DNA of 64,000 nucleotides from a virus: positions 62,001-126,000 of the IMG/VR virus record IMGVR_UViG_3300034152_000478; one strand, written 5' to 3'. Both the position numbers and the translations under genes were made by a program. Positions 42,341 through 50,872 of this stretch are shown here, in pieces. Positions within the stretch are counted from its first letter, which is position 1. Every line of letters begins with the position of its first letter. The notes under the pieces are model-generated. The model ran no database searches. It was not told the origin of the DNA and worked only from the letters and a program-made list of their open reading frames with translations.

Positions 42341-43206
42341 TTAACTCTCCTCGATAGAAAATCTGGCAGAGTAGGCGATTGAAAACCTGCGGCTCCTTTG
42401 TGACCTCCTCCACCTCTTGCCTTGCACATTTCTCCGCACTCAACATGCTCTTTGTTGCTATACAGTGACATTGTGTATTGGTTGCCATCAAAGACGAATG
42501 AAACGCAGAGATCATACTCGTCCAGAAGACCACCAAAAGCCAGAGAAGAAGCTCGACCGAGATTTATTGCAAACACACTGTAGTCTTCCAACTCAGTTTC
42601 AAATCCCCACGATTTCACATATTCCTTGTAAAACTGACTCTGGAATTTCTGTGCGATTTTCCCAGCTTCTATACAGTCTGTCACTGCTTCCAGTGCTGCC
42701 TCTTGGCTGTAGTCAATAGCGAAAAGCTTGCTCCACACTTCCTCTTCGGGACCAGTTTCTCCCATCTCTATGCCCATTTTGAATGGAATAGTATCTTCAA
42801 TGGAATGAATCCAGCGATCCCAGTCATCAACGATTCTCAGCGCAAAAGGAATACTCACTTGCGGCATTATATATTGCCAGGTCAACAATGCGCCACATCC
42901 ATCTTCGCTGCGTACACCAGGTAGACTGTGTTGTACGCCTTCTGGATCACCCTTAATAGCTGTCTTATGATGGTCAATCCACGTTACATGTCGAGTTATA
43001 GCCAACAGCTTGTCCCAATCGCCGGGTTTTTGCAATGAGAAATCTATAATCCAAACTTCTTCGCCAGGCTCAATGTCATCAAATGGCACTTCCCTATTGT
43101 AATCCATTTCCACAAACTTAATTGTGTACTCTTGGTGGCTTAAGCTTAGGCGAACCACGGCAGCAGCCGCACGTCCATCAAGATCATTGTGATGTAGAAC
43201 TATCAT
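42337..43206 (-). CDS. DHH-family phosphoesterase
   Basis: 289 residues. DHH motifs: LHHNDLDGRAAAAVV (motif I), WIIDFSL (II), TWIDHHKTAIKG (III, DHH), a D-x2-D pattern in IVDDWDRWI (IV), and the C-terminal DHHA1 glycine-rich GGGGHKGAAGF. This is the layout of oligoribonuclease/pAp or cyclic-dinucleotide phosphodiesterases. It likely degrades short RNA or signal nucleotides, or pAp formed when PAPS donors are used; an APS kinase gene lies two genes upstream. GAGGA precedes the ATG. Confidence 0.8.
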   Translation of the reverse strand: MIVLHHNDLDGRAAAAVVRLSLSHQEYTIKFVEMDYNREVPFDDIEPGEEVWIIDFSLQKPGDWDKLLAITRHVTWIDHHKTAIKGDPEGVQHSLPGVRSEDGCGALLTWQYIMPQVSIPFALRIVDDWDRWIHSIEDTIPFKMGIEMGETGPEEEVWSKLFAIDYSQEAALEAVTDCIEAGKIAQKFQSQFYKEYVKSWGFETELEDYSVFAINLGRASSLAFGGLLDEYDLCVSFVFDGNQYTMSLYSNKEHVECGEMCKARGGGGHKGAAGFQSPTLPDFLSRRVK

Positions 43207-43534
43207 CTTGTTCCTCTCTCAGATTGTTTAGTAGATCATCCAGAATCATCTTTACTTCTTGTCCAGGTCCTTCGTTGGCTATTATCCAGTCCCGCTGTAG
43301 GACGATGGCTCGATCACTATGGTGTCGCTTCCAAAATGCGGCATCCATTTCGAAAGGCATCCAACCAAAGCAGCGTATGCGCAACAGCCTTCCCTCCTTG
43401 AAGAAGCCTGATGGTATATCTATTTTGCCATCCTCTGGAATCTCATCACAAAATATCAATTCGCTATTAACAGGCTTCTCAAAGTTAGGTTGCACGATAG
43501 CAATGATTGCACCCGGCAATGTTCGCACAATCAT
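43184..43534 (-). CDS. Hypothetical protein, 116 residues
   Basis: Soluble, mixed alpha/beta (IVRTLPGAIIAIVQPNF, GFFKEGRLLRIRCFGWMPF), ending in an acidic/serine-rich tail. No motif recognised. It overlaps the APS kinase gene by 4 bases and the DHH gene by 23 bases, so it is part of that coupled group. Confidence 0.5.
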   Translation of the reverse strand: MIVRTLPGAIIAIVQPNFEKPVNSELIFCDEIPEDGKIDIPSGFFKEGRLLRIRCFGWMPFEMDAAFWKRHHSDRAIVLQRDWIIANEGPGQEVKMILDDLLNNLREEQDDSSTSQ

Positions 43535-44265
43535 ATGATCTTCCTCTTTTTGAGATATTTAACAACTTGCTTTACGCACTGCTCAACAGTTTTCGATTCT
43601 GTATCTAATTTAAGCTCTGCTTCATAAGGTATTTCATATGGATCATCCACGCCAGTAAAACCCATTATTTCGCCACGTCTTGCTTTGGCGTACATACCTT
43701 TCACATCGCGACGCTCACATTCTTCAACTGAGCAATCAGCATAAACCTCAATGAAGTTGTACATGCGTTGGCGTAGTTCTTCACGTGCCTCGCGGAAAGG
43801 CGATATGAAAGTACATATAGTAACTACTCCATTGCGAGCTAAGCGCTCAGCCACAAAACGAATGCGTTGCAAGTTCTCTGCTCGATCTTCTTTTGAAAAG
43901 CCCAGATCAGATGTCAAGTCTTCCCGTACAATATCTCCATCCAGACGTTCAACTTTGACACCAGCTTGTCTTAGTCGTTCGGCTGTGGCATCTCCAACGG
44001 TAGTTTTGCCAGAACAAGGCAGTCCCGTGAACCAAAGCACACAGCCAGTATCTGTCGTCACCGAGAATAGCTTATTGAAAACGCAGTCGTATGCAAAGTA
44101 TACTCCAGTTTTTGCTGTTTCCATTAAAAGACTAAACGTCACAGCCACATGAACGCTGCCAGTCAGGATGAATGACCCAATGAATTGGAATATCAGTGCA
44201 AATATTCTGTAGAGCCCAGCTTTAGTGAGTAGAATTCTGGGCTGAAGTTTTCTCCAATTCTTCAT
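43531..44265 (-). CDS. cysC: Adenylyl-sulfate kinase with N-terminal membrane (DUF2061-like) domain
   Basis: 244 residues. Residues ~10-70 hold two hydrophobic segments (YRIFALIFQFIGSFILTG; HVAVTFSLLMET), the DUF2061 layout. From ~75 it is APS kinase: LWFTGLPCSGKTTVG (Walker A near 84), RLDGDIVRE, LGFSKEDRAENLQRI, FISPFREAREE and GVDDPYEIP, all signature boxes of CysC. It phosphorylates APS to PAPS, the universal sulfate donor. The membrane anchor suggests sulfation near the envelope. No sulfotransferase is recognised in the window, so the end use is open. Confidence 0.82.
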   Translation of the reverse strand: MKNWRKLQPRILLTKAGLYRIFALIFQFIGSFILTGSVHVAVTFSLLMETAKTGVYFAYDCVFNKLFSVTTDTGCVLWFTGLPCSGKTTVGDATAERLRQAGVKVERLDGDIVREDLTSDLGFSKEDRAENLQRIRFVAERLARNGVVTICTFISPFREAREELRQRMYNFIEVYADCSVEECERRDVKGMYAKARRGEIMGFTGVDDPYEIPYEAELKLDTESKTVEQCVKQVVKYLKKRKII

Positions 44266-44645
44266 ATGCTATCCTCCAACTCGTCAATGATTGCCTGTAC
44301 TTCACGCGGCACCTCGCTGGACAAGCCAGCCCTGATCTCAGTGCCGGAAATACGCTTGACATCTTCGGGTGCTTCCACAATGTAGTATCCGACTTGTCTG
44401 CCTATAATCACACCATCTATGTCAGGTATGATAATCACCTTTAACAACCCAGACCGCAGCTCGTCTTCATAGCAAGCTTCTATCATTCTCTTGCGTTGGA
44501 ATGCTGACCATTTTTCATGGCCGTCTCTAACTGCCACACAAACTGGCTTTTTGTTCATCAGGAAAGTGTCGATAATGTGTTTATGTCCACAGTGGAATGG
44601 ACTCCATCTGCCAATGAATAGATTATACTTCACAAACTCCCCCAT
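44262..44645 (-). CDS. HxGH nucleotidyltransferase (NMNAT/cytidylyltransferase-like)
   Basis: Up to 127 residues from ATG 44645; a GTG at 44633 overlapping the upstream stop as GTGA is an alternative start. The fold motifs FIGRWSPFHCGHKHII (HxGH) and ISGTEIRAGL match nicotinamide-mononucleotide adenylyltransferases and related adenylyl/cytidylyltransferases. In ATP sulfurylases the second motif is also ISGT-like, so an APS-forming role paired with the adjacent CysC is conceivable, but length and motif favour an NMNAT-type enzyme. Confidence 0.65.
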   Translation of the reverse strand: MGEFVKYNLFIGRWSPFHCGHKHIIDTFLMNKKPVCVAVRDGHEKWSAFQRKRMIEACYEDELRSGLLKVIIIPDIDGVIIGRQVGYYIVEAPEDVKRISGTEIRAGLSSEVPREVQAIIDELEDSI

Positions 44646-45520
44646 ACGATCCCATTGTGTGCTAAATCAGGCACGTCTAAAATCCTAATCTCGTGGCACT
44701 GATTCACTTTCTTGATTTCAGTTGTCCCAGTTACTCTTAGTTGATGGTTCAGCTCAGTGATGTGAATTGAATGGCTTCCTACGCCTCTTACTACTCGTGG
44801 ACAGTGCGTCGATGAGCCGACCAGTATTCTGTCCTTGCTAATAGCAAGTCCCCTTGTATATTTGCAATCCCCCTTATAGACCAACTCTTTGGCTCTTGCT
44901 CCACGTCGTTTCTGCATATTGTAGCGTCGTATCATAGACTTTGGCGAATGACAGAAGTACATAAAGTCGCCAACGATCGCCACATTGTGCAATTGTGAGC
45001 CGACATGGACATTGTCAAGCACCTTAGTGAACCCAACATCGACACATTTAATGTTGCTTGGAAACTGGTAATTATGCTCGACCACCCAGAAGTTTCCATC
45101 TTGTTTCCAGATTGAATTCAGGTGATTGTTCTTGTGGTTTTTATATCCTTTCTTGTCGTTCCATTTTCTGGCAAATCCCCAGGTGTATGGCTTAGCAAAA
45201 ACGCCGCTTGTCCGCATGCGTTCTATGCGACCACGATACGTATTTACTATGTACAGCATTGAAGTTTCTGGATCATAGTAAGCCTGATGTACGCCATGGA
45301 TCTTTGTCGGATATGTAGCTTCTACTTTGAATTTTTTGTTGAGTATAGCCACGGTGTCTGTTAGTTTTCTGTCACCGCTTCTTTGGCAGACGAACAAGAA
45401 ATCTTCACTCCAAGATACACCAAAACAGCTATCCTTAAAAACCTTTTTGTACCTTCCTTTATGCACCAAAAATAGACCGCAGGGTGTTGCTACCAGGTAT
45501 CTCAAATTTGAGGCTGCCAT
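44630..45520 (-). CDS. Beta-propeller protein, paralog 1 of 3
   Basis: About 296 residues from MAASNLRYLVATPCGLFLVHKG (weak AGG upstream; a GTG 21 bases earlier is possible). Repeated short strands such as FLFVCQ, MLYIVNT, FWVVEHN and FMYFCHS suggest a five- to six-bladed propeller. Landmarks shared with the other two copies: xATPxGLF at the start, HQAYYDPET, NT..(G/N)R(I/V)E, NHLNSIW, LHNV near the middle, RGLA, and the ending NQCHEIR ... DLAHNGI. No signal peptide. A ligand-binding or scaffold function in the glycan block is likely; catalytic activity is not evident. Confidence 0.7.
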   Translation of the reverse strand: MAASNLRYLVATPCGLFLVHKGRYKKVFKDSCFGVSWSEDFLFVCQRSGDRKLTDTVAILNKKFKVEATYPTKIHGVHQAYYDPETSMLYIVNTYRGRIERMRTSGVFAKPYTWGFARKWNDKKGYKNHKNNHLNSIWKQDGNFWVVEHNYQFPSNIKCVDVGFTKVLDNVHVGSQLHNVAIVGDFMYFCHSPKSMIRRYNMQKRRGARAKELVYKGDCKYTRGLAISKDRILVGSSTHCPRVVRGVGSHSIHITELNHQLRVTGTTEIKKVNQCHEIRILDVPDLAHNGIVWGSL

Positions 45521-46164
45521 ATCAATACACCTATTCCGCACCCTACTTTTCCATCAGGTCGCCTATGGCTGATTTCTCTTGTCTCAAACTGTCTCTTCAC
45601 TCCCTCCCAGACTCTCCAGACGCGGAACTTCGGCCCGTGCTTATTCTTGATATCATGGAACACGATAATACCGCCAGGTCTGACAAAACTTCGGTACATA
45701 CACCAATCCTTGCGGCAGCCAGCTTCCGTATGATCACCATCTATAAACAACAAATCAAGCTGACGACACTTTAGTGCAGTCTCTACGGCATCTTGGCTCT
45801 CAATCTTATGAGAATCACCTATTATGATTTCATGTTTGAAAGTCGGCTTATGTCTCGGAATTGCTGACACAACACTTTGACCCGTGCCTTCCCACTGTTT
45901 GGGAGTCGGCATATCCATCCCAATACCAAAAACATTCTCGCTTTGCCAGCTCAACACATTGCCTATCAGCACAAAGTTGGCACCATAGGCCAGCCCTATT
46001 TCCATGAAGTTAATCTGCTCAGTGCGATCTTTTAGATGGTTAGTGGCAAAATCCAGGAAGTCTACTATCTCCTTTTTGCGCTGCAATGAAGACTGAATCT
46101 TGCCTGTGACTTTCTTGAAATACTCAAGACGATCATATTCTGCAGCTATTAACTTCTTGTTCAC
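45502..46164 (-). CDS. Class I methyltransferase (Methyltransf_24/cephalosporin-hydroxylase-like), paralog 1 of 3
   Basis: 220 residues from a GTG that overlaps the upstream stop as GTGA and has GGAG eight bases before it. Motifs: FMEIGLAYGANFVLIGNVL (SAM loop), then DLLFIDGDHTEAGCRKDW and FVRPGGIIVFHDI. The same boxes occur in the genes at 48707 and 50873. This family methylates sugars in macrolide, cephalosporin-like and LPS pathways. It is nested between two beta-propeller genes, implying that the propeller and methyltransferase act on the same product. Confidence 0.72.
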   Translation of the reverse strand: MNKKLIAAEYDRLEYFKKVTGKIQSSLQRKKEIVDFLDFATNHLKDRTEQINFMEIGLAYGANFVLIGNVLSWQSENVFGIGMDMPTPKQWEGTGQSVVSAIPRHKPTFKHEIIIGDSHKIESQDAVETALKCRQLDLLFIDGDHTEAGCRKDWCMYRSFVRPGGIIVFHDIKNKHGPKFRVWRVWEGVKRQFETREISHRRPDGKVGCGIGVLIWQPQI

Positions 46165-47027
46165 TTGTGTGCTCCGAACGGAATGCCGTTGTGCGCCCAA
46201 TCCAATTCCGAAATGAGTCGCAGACAGAATACCTGGTTCACTTGTGGTAATCTGATTACGTCTCTGATTTCCAGCGTCTCCTGGTCGACAATGGTCACAT
46301 ATCCAGCTCGATCATCTTTCCTCTCTTGTGGGGTGCCCCAGCATGATTGGCCTATCACGAAGAAGTCTGAGCCCACTGCGAACCCACGAGGATAATCCTT
46401 GAAGTGTGGTTTGGGCAAATGAAACTCCTTGCGGCCGACTATTTGCTTGGTCGCCATGTCCATTTGAATCAGCGTGCGGTCCAATGACATTAGGCTGTAC
46501 AGCATGCCGTCTCTAATGAAGATGTTGTGACCCTCGTTTTCAAGCTGGTAGGTATTGATTGGATGTTCAAGATCACTGTCATAGAACTCTTGCACCCTGC
46601 AGTTGAAGTCACGCTTCCCATTCTGCTCACCGACATAGATACACTCGCCATATCTGTAGATCGAATTAATATGATTCCAGTTGTCGGATCGCCCGGTGTA
46701 GTTGAAGCTGGCAAATTCGTGCACCGCTGGGTCCCAAATCTCTACTCGGTTGCGGTCGGTATTAGTCATATAAAGTAGCTCGTGCTTGTCATCATACAGT
46801 GCTTGATGAACACGACACACGCTCTTTGCGGGCACTTTGTTAAGTAGCCGCAGACTGTGGTCAAACAGCCAAATTTCCGTATGTAGCGTTGGATGTCGAT
46901 GACAAACATACAGAGTGTATTCGTCCCAGCTAATGCCGTAGCAGGCTCCTCGCTGGACGAGGTGCACATTCTGACCGTCCACGAAAAAGAGGCCGCGTGC
47001 TGTTGTTACCAGTAGTTTAATACTCAT
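46161..47027 (-). CDS. Beta-propeller protein, paralog 2 of 3
   Basis: 288 residues beginning MSIKLLVTTARGLFFVDGQ. Shares with paralogs 1 and 3: SWDEYTLYVCHR, VHQALYDDKHELLYMTNT.RNRVEIWD, NHINSIYRYGECIYVGE, GHNIFIRDG, RGFAVG, and the C-terminal VNQVFCLR ... WAHNGIPFG. The sequence identity is moderate and spread along the whole length, so the duplications are ancient but kept side by side. Start and stop overlap both neighbours. No export signal. Confidence 0.7.
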   Translation of the reverse strand: MSIKLLVTTARGLFFVDGQNVHLVQRGACYGISWDEYTLYVCHRHPTLHTEIWLFDHSLRLLNKVPAKSVCRVHQALYDDKHELLYMTNTDRNRVEIWDPAVHEFASFNYTGRSDNWNHINSIYRYGECIYVGEQNGKRDFNCRVQEFYDSDLEHPINTYQLENEGHNIFIRDGMLYSLMSLDRTLIQMDMATKQIVGRKEFHLPKPHFKDYPRGFAVGSDFFVIGQSCWGTPQERKDDRAGYVTIVDQETLEIRDVIRLPQVNQVFCLRLISELDWAHNGIPFGAHK

Positions 47028-47869
47028 AGTACTATTCCGTTATGTGCCAGGTCAGGTTCTCCCAAGGCTCTCACTTCGTATACTTGGTTGCCTTTGGGGA
47101 TACAGACTGAGCCAATCTCTTTGAACTCTTCGTCCATCTTAATGATCCAGGCGTCAAATAGCTCCATGCGCTTCTCTCTGCCACAGTGCATTGAAGCTCC
47201 CATTAGGAAGTAGCCGTCGCAGCGAGCAAGTCCCCTGGAATATGTACGCGGAAAGGCATCTTCAAAGCTTCTGTTTTGTACAATACGATCTTCGACCATA
47301 GAGTACTTGGCTATCTCACTCGTCAATGATACGGTTGTATATATGAATTCGCCTTCAACGTACACATTGTGAATCTGACTTGCAACCACCCATGCTTGTG
47401 GACGACCCACTATCTCAGGAGGCATCTTAATTACCCTGGAAGGATGATGTTTCTTGTTGTGTTCACAGGACCACCAGCATTCGCCATCAAACCATACAGA
47501 GTTAATATGGTTGTAGTCGCAGCCTGCTACTGGGGTCCAGTTATTAACCAGTATCTTATTGCCAGCAATATCAAAAAAGTCAACACGATTCTGGTGTGTG
47601 TTGGTTACGGCGATTGTCTTGGTTTTTGGATCATAGTGTGCTTGATGATTGTCTTTCACTTGTGGCAAATGCACTTCATCCATCACGCCGAAATCTTCAG
47701 GGTGCAAGGAGACCATTTTAGTTTGAGTATTTTGATTTATCCGCTGAAAAGCAAAGATTCGAGTCTTGCTCCAGGTTAATCCGTAGACATGTCCCTCATA
47801 GACCAACTCACAGTCTCTACCATCTATGTAAAAGATGCCCCTTGGTGTCGTGGCTAAGCAGCGCATCAT
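47024..47869 (-). CDS. Beta-propeller protein, paralog 3 of 3
   Basis: 281 residues from MMRCLATTPRGIFYIDGR, chosen because GGAGG lies just upstream; an in-frame start 42 bases earlier lacks one and does not align with the paralogs. Shared landmarks: GLTWSKTRIFAF, DNHQAHYDPKTKTIAVTNT.QNRVDFFD, NHINSVWFDGECWWSCEHN, IHNVYVEGEF, SRGLARCD, and NQVYEVR ... DLAHNGIVL at the very end. A ligand or protein-interaction role in the glycan programme is inferred. Confidence 0.7.
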   Translation of the reverse strand: MMRCLATTPRGIFYIDGRDCELVYEGHVYGLTWSKTRIFAFQRINQNTQTKMVSLHPEDFGVMDEVHLPQVKDNHQAHYDPKTKTIAVTNTHQNRVDFFDIAGNKILVNNWTPVAGCDYNHINSVWFDGECWWSCEHNKKHHPSRVIKMPPEIVGRPQAWVVASQIHNVYVEGEFIYTTVSLTSEIAKYSMVEDRIVQNRSFEDAFPRTYSRGLARCDGYFLMGASMHCGREKRMELFDAWIIKMDEEFKEIGSVCIPKGNQVYEVRALGEPDLAHNGIVL

Positions 47870-48705
47870 ATTAAATACTCCCTCCAGTTGTCTCTGATTT
47901 CCGGCAACCAATCATCTGTAAAGTCCACAAGTTCGTTGGGTAGTGCGACAGGCTGATTTCTCAACGGCTCTGTTTGTCCTTCAGCAAATCCATCTATTGT
48001 ATTGCCCTGTGATGGCCAGCGTAAGAATCTCTCGTTGTACCATTTCGTTAGGCTTGGTCTATCAAACGTGAGCACTTTATCTCTTATAAGCCGGGGATGT
48101 TTTACCCAGCACAAGTGAGTCATTTGCGAACGCTTCCTTGACAGCGAGACACGCCTATCCTTTATGACATCTTTACCATCAACCAGAAAATGATTAGACG
48201 CAGTATAACGCCCGCCTTTCTGAAAGCGGATAAACCGTCCCAGGTGCGACGCAGGGAACCACCAGCGAAGATTGTAGGCATACTGATATTCTCCAATCTG
48301 TACGTGTTGAACCTCGTCATACATGCGGAAAATGCGCAAGATATCCCAGAGTCCCTCGCCCCCATAGAATTCGTCAGTGTCCATAAGATGAATCACATCA
48401 CCAGGCTCTATGTCTGAAAATTCCAGCAGGTAGTTCTTGTTAATGCCATGTTGAGCCTCTCTACTGTGCCCACGCATTCTTTCTATGGGAATAGGCGGTG
48501 CTATAAATATCTGATCAGGATACTTGGCCTCCATTTCCTTCAGTACAGCCATGGTGTTGTCGGTTGAGCGTTCTGGAAGATTCCGGTTGATAGCAAGCGA
48601 TCCTTCTGCAATCAGAATTCTGTCGATATGCTCTATCCGATTCTCTATTACTCGTCTTGCCAGGTCTTCTTCATTGTAGACTTCCATTAAGCCTATAACA
48701 CGCAT
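47866..48705 (-). CDS. Glycosyltransferase, GT2/GT17-like
   Basis: 279 residues from MRVIGLMEVYNEEDLARRVI (GGAGG upstream, spaced 5). GT-A features: VYNEEDLARR at the start, ILIAEGSL, RSTDNTMAVL and the metal-binding HLMDTDEFY near residue 110, similar to the GT2-like half of the 580-residue protein. The C-terminal part is basic (RDRRVSLSRKRSQ). It overlaps the third beta-propeller and follows the second methyltransferase paralog. Confidence 0.65.
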   Translation of the reverse strand: MRVIGLMEVYNEEDLARRVIENRIEHIDRILIAEGSLAINRNLPERSTDNTMAVLKEMEAKYPDQIFIAPPIPIERMRGHSREAQHGINKNYLLEFSDIEPGDVIHLMDTDEFYGGEGLWDILRIFRMYDEVQHVQIGEYQYAYNLRWWFPASHLGRFIRFQKGGRYTASNHFLVDGKDVIKDRRVSLSRKRSQMTHLCWVKHPRLIRDKVLTFDRPSLTKWYNERFLRWPSQGNTIDGFAEGQTEPLRNQPVALPNELVDFTDDWLPEIRDNWREYLI

Positions 48706-48706
48706 A

Positions 48707-49309
48707 TTATCCTCCAACGTACACTACACCAAAACCATGAAAGCCAGTGGTATGCTTACAGCGCTTACGGATTTTCTCCCAGGCTTTTTTCGGCTTGTTG
48801 TTAACATCATCGAACACTATCAGTCCACCCTTTCGGACCAATGGCCTATACATGGTATAATCTTCCAGACAGCCCTCAACACTGTGATTACCGTCTATGA
48901 ACAGGAGATCAATCCCACGACCCTGTAGATCATCCTTGAGTTTATTTAGCGTTTTCTTTTCGTGTGAGTCGCCCTCAATAATTCCCCATAGGAACTGTGG
49001 ATTTAAGGCTGCGACTGCTTGGTCTGGGGGTAGCGTAGTGTGCTTATCATATGTCATATTGAAGATATCTATGCCAATTGCCACTACTGTTTTGCCAGCT
49101 TGCAATAGACAGTTTCCAATCAACACAAAGCTGCCACCCATGTGAACGCCTATCTCTACAAAGACAACTTCTTTCTGTTCCTTGAAGTGCTGTAAGATAA
49201 AATCAACCAGCCTGCAGGCACCATGCTGTGTTTGCATAATGACTTCTCGGCGATCCTTACGCCCCTTGAGCAGTCGATTGAGTTCTTCCCTGATTTCTTT
49301 CTCGTTCAT
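48707..49309 (-). CDS. Class I methyltransferase (Methyltransf_24-like), paralog 2 of 3
   Basis: 200 residues. FVEIGVHMGGSFVLIGNCLL and LLFIDGNHSVEGCLEDYTMYRPLVRKGGLIVFDDV align with the same boxes in paralogs 1 and 3. QTQHGACRLVDFILQHF before motif I is also paralleled. It most likely methylates a sugar or lipid-linked intermediate. The start overlaps the FkbM-type gene. Confidence 0.72.
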   Translation of the reverse strand: MNEKEIREELNRLLKGRKDRREVIMQTQHGACRLVDFILQHFKEQKEVVFVEIGVHMGGSFVLIGNCLLQAGKTVVAIGIDIFNMTYDKHTTLPPDQAVAALNPQFLWGIIEGDSHEKKTLNKLKDDLQGRGIDLLFIDGNHSVEGCLEDYTMYRPLVRKGGLIVFDDVNNKPKKAWEKIRKRCKHTTGFHGFGVVYVGG

Positions 49310-49938
49310 GGCTTACTAAAGAAAGTGTCTCCCTGACATTTGCCCGTTGCTTTATAGCCGTATGGGCGCAGCAGGGCTAAGGCTTCTTCAGCCCCCACCT
49401 GATGGGTTTCGATGCAGAATACTCGCGGCAAGACCGGACAGTCCTGAATACCACGAAGCGCTGCCAGCTCATTGCCTTCGATATCCAAAACAAACAAGTC
49501 GACTTCTGTTATTCCATGTCTTTCTATTAGTGTCTTGTAGGTTATCGTGTTTACTTTATGGCGTTCTAATCGAAGCTCACCCCTCTTAAGTGTGTCCCAT
49601 ATCTCCCACTTGTGCTTGAAGACAATCGACCCTCGTCCTGTCATTTTGTTTTTGTTGTCTGATTCATTCAGAGGCAGCATGAATTCTACTTCTTCGTCGT
49701 CAGCATCACTCAGCGCATACTTAAGATTGAGACAGTTAGGCCGGTTCTTTTTCAGAGCACTGAAGCAATAGGGATTACATTCAATATTAATGCCGTGCCA
49801 CTCGTTCTTCGCCTCAAACCAGCGACAGGTGCTGATAAACTTTCCATCATTGGCACCACACTCTATGAAAGTGCCACCTTTATGCTTGCGTAGCCAAGGG
49901 AATCTCTTCAAAAGGGCTTCAGTCAGCTTTGTTTTCAT
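49306..49938 (-). CDS. FkbM-family methyltransferase
   Basis: 210 residues. GTFIECGANDGKFISTC is the SAM-binding motif I (FkbM type), ECNPYCFSALKKN follows as motif II, and VNTITYKTLIERHGITEVDLFVLDIEGNELAALRG is the family's hallmark segment. FkbM proteins O-methylate sugars or polyketides. The start lies 20 bases inside the end of the UDP-glucose dehydrogenase-like gene, linking precursor supply with decoration. Confidence 0.82.
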   Translation of the reverse strand: MKTKLTEALLKRFPWLRKHKGGTFIECGANDGKFISTCRWFEAKNEWHGINIECNPYCFSALKKNRPNCLNLKYALSDADDEEVEFMLPLNESDNKNKMTGRGSIVFKHKWEIWDTLKRGELRLERHKVNTITYKTLIERHGITEVDLFVLDIEGNELAALRGIQDCPVLPRVFCIETHQVGAEEALALLRPYGYKATGKCQGDTFFSKP

Positions 49939-50869
49939 TGCGATAGCGATTCTTTACCCAGTCTTGTTCTGGTCGATAGAATGTGTTCAAAGCCTGGACC
50001 ACCTGTAAGATGGCAGGGTCAAGCCCCAGCTCTTGACAACATGCCTCCAGCGCCCCAATGTCTTTCATGAAGCAGCTCCCACCGGCACCACGCAGGCCGT
50101 CTGGTCCTGGCACGTAGGTGTGCGAAGGACCAATGCGATCATCGAGAGCAATGCCTCGCCGCACTACATCGTAATTACATCCAAGCATGCCAGCGATATC
50201 GTAATAGAAGTTGAAGAGCATTAGCTTGGTAAACAATGTGACATTAGATCCATATTTGATTAGCTCGGCCGCCGTGTTAATGCAAAGAATCAGGCGATCA
50301 TCAAAATTACAGACATGTGGATTGGTGTTGATTCTGCGTAGGACATCCACCAGTCTCGTGTCATGCGCTTCATCGCTCCCAATTACAACCCTTGTGGCAT
50401 CCATTAGTGTTCCAACAGGATCAGCTTCGGTCAAGAATTCCGGGCTGAAGTGTAAATGTAGGCCACGAAATTGTGTAGCAAATTTACTTGTTGTGCCTGG
50501 TGGCACCGTAGACTTGATGCACACAGGTAGGCGTCCATTCGCTTCTATCGCGTGCAGAATGTTCAGCTTATTGAGAACATCCTTGACAATAGATAGATTG
50601 GCTTTCTCACATCGTCCATCTTCACAGTAAGCCAGTGGCGGAGTTGGCACACATACCAGTACGATATCTGCACGTTCTACTAAATGATTCAGCGAAGGAA
50701 CCGATAAAGGCAAATTCCATCCTGGAAATCTGCGTCCAAAATTAGGCTCTATATCATAGATAATGACGTTATGATATCCTCGATTTCTTAATGCCACATA
50801 GTGGGCAGCTCCCACAAAACCGCCACCAACAATTCCAATAACTGGCCCAGGGAAATCTTCGCAGCCCAT
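49919..50869 (-). CDS. UDP-glucose/GDP-mannose dehydrogenase family, short form
   Basis: 316 residues with GAGGTG before the ATG. IGIVGGGFVGAAH is the NAD site, VCVPTPP and STVPPGTTSKFA follow, then FSPEFLTEADP, and the catalytic cysteine in GAGGSCFMKDIGAL near residue 264. Usual members have ~390-450 residues; the C-terminal UDP-binding domain is missing or very short here. It should oxidise UDP-glucose to UDP-glucuronate or a similar sugar. With the decarboxylase-like SDR at 9119-10072 this would give UDP-xylose. The truncation leaves its activity an open question. Confidence 0.75.
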   Translation of the reverse strand: MGCEDFPGPVIGIVGGGFVGAAHYVALRNRGYHNVIIYDIEPNFGRRFPGWNLPLSVPSLNHLVERADIVLVCVPTPPLAYCEDGRCEKANLSIVKDVLNKLNILHAIEANGRLPVCIKSTVPPGTTSKFATQFRGLHLHFSPEFLTEADPVGTLMDATRVVIGSDEAHDTRLVDVLRRINTNPHVCNFDDRLILCINTAAELIKYGSNVTLFTKLMLFNFYYDIAGMLGCNYDVVRRGIALDDRIGPSHTYVPGPDGLRGAGGSCFMKDIGALEACCQELGLDPAILQVVQALNTFYRPEQDWVKNRYRNENKAD

Positions 50870-50872
50870 AGT

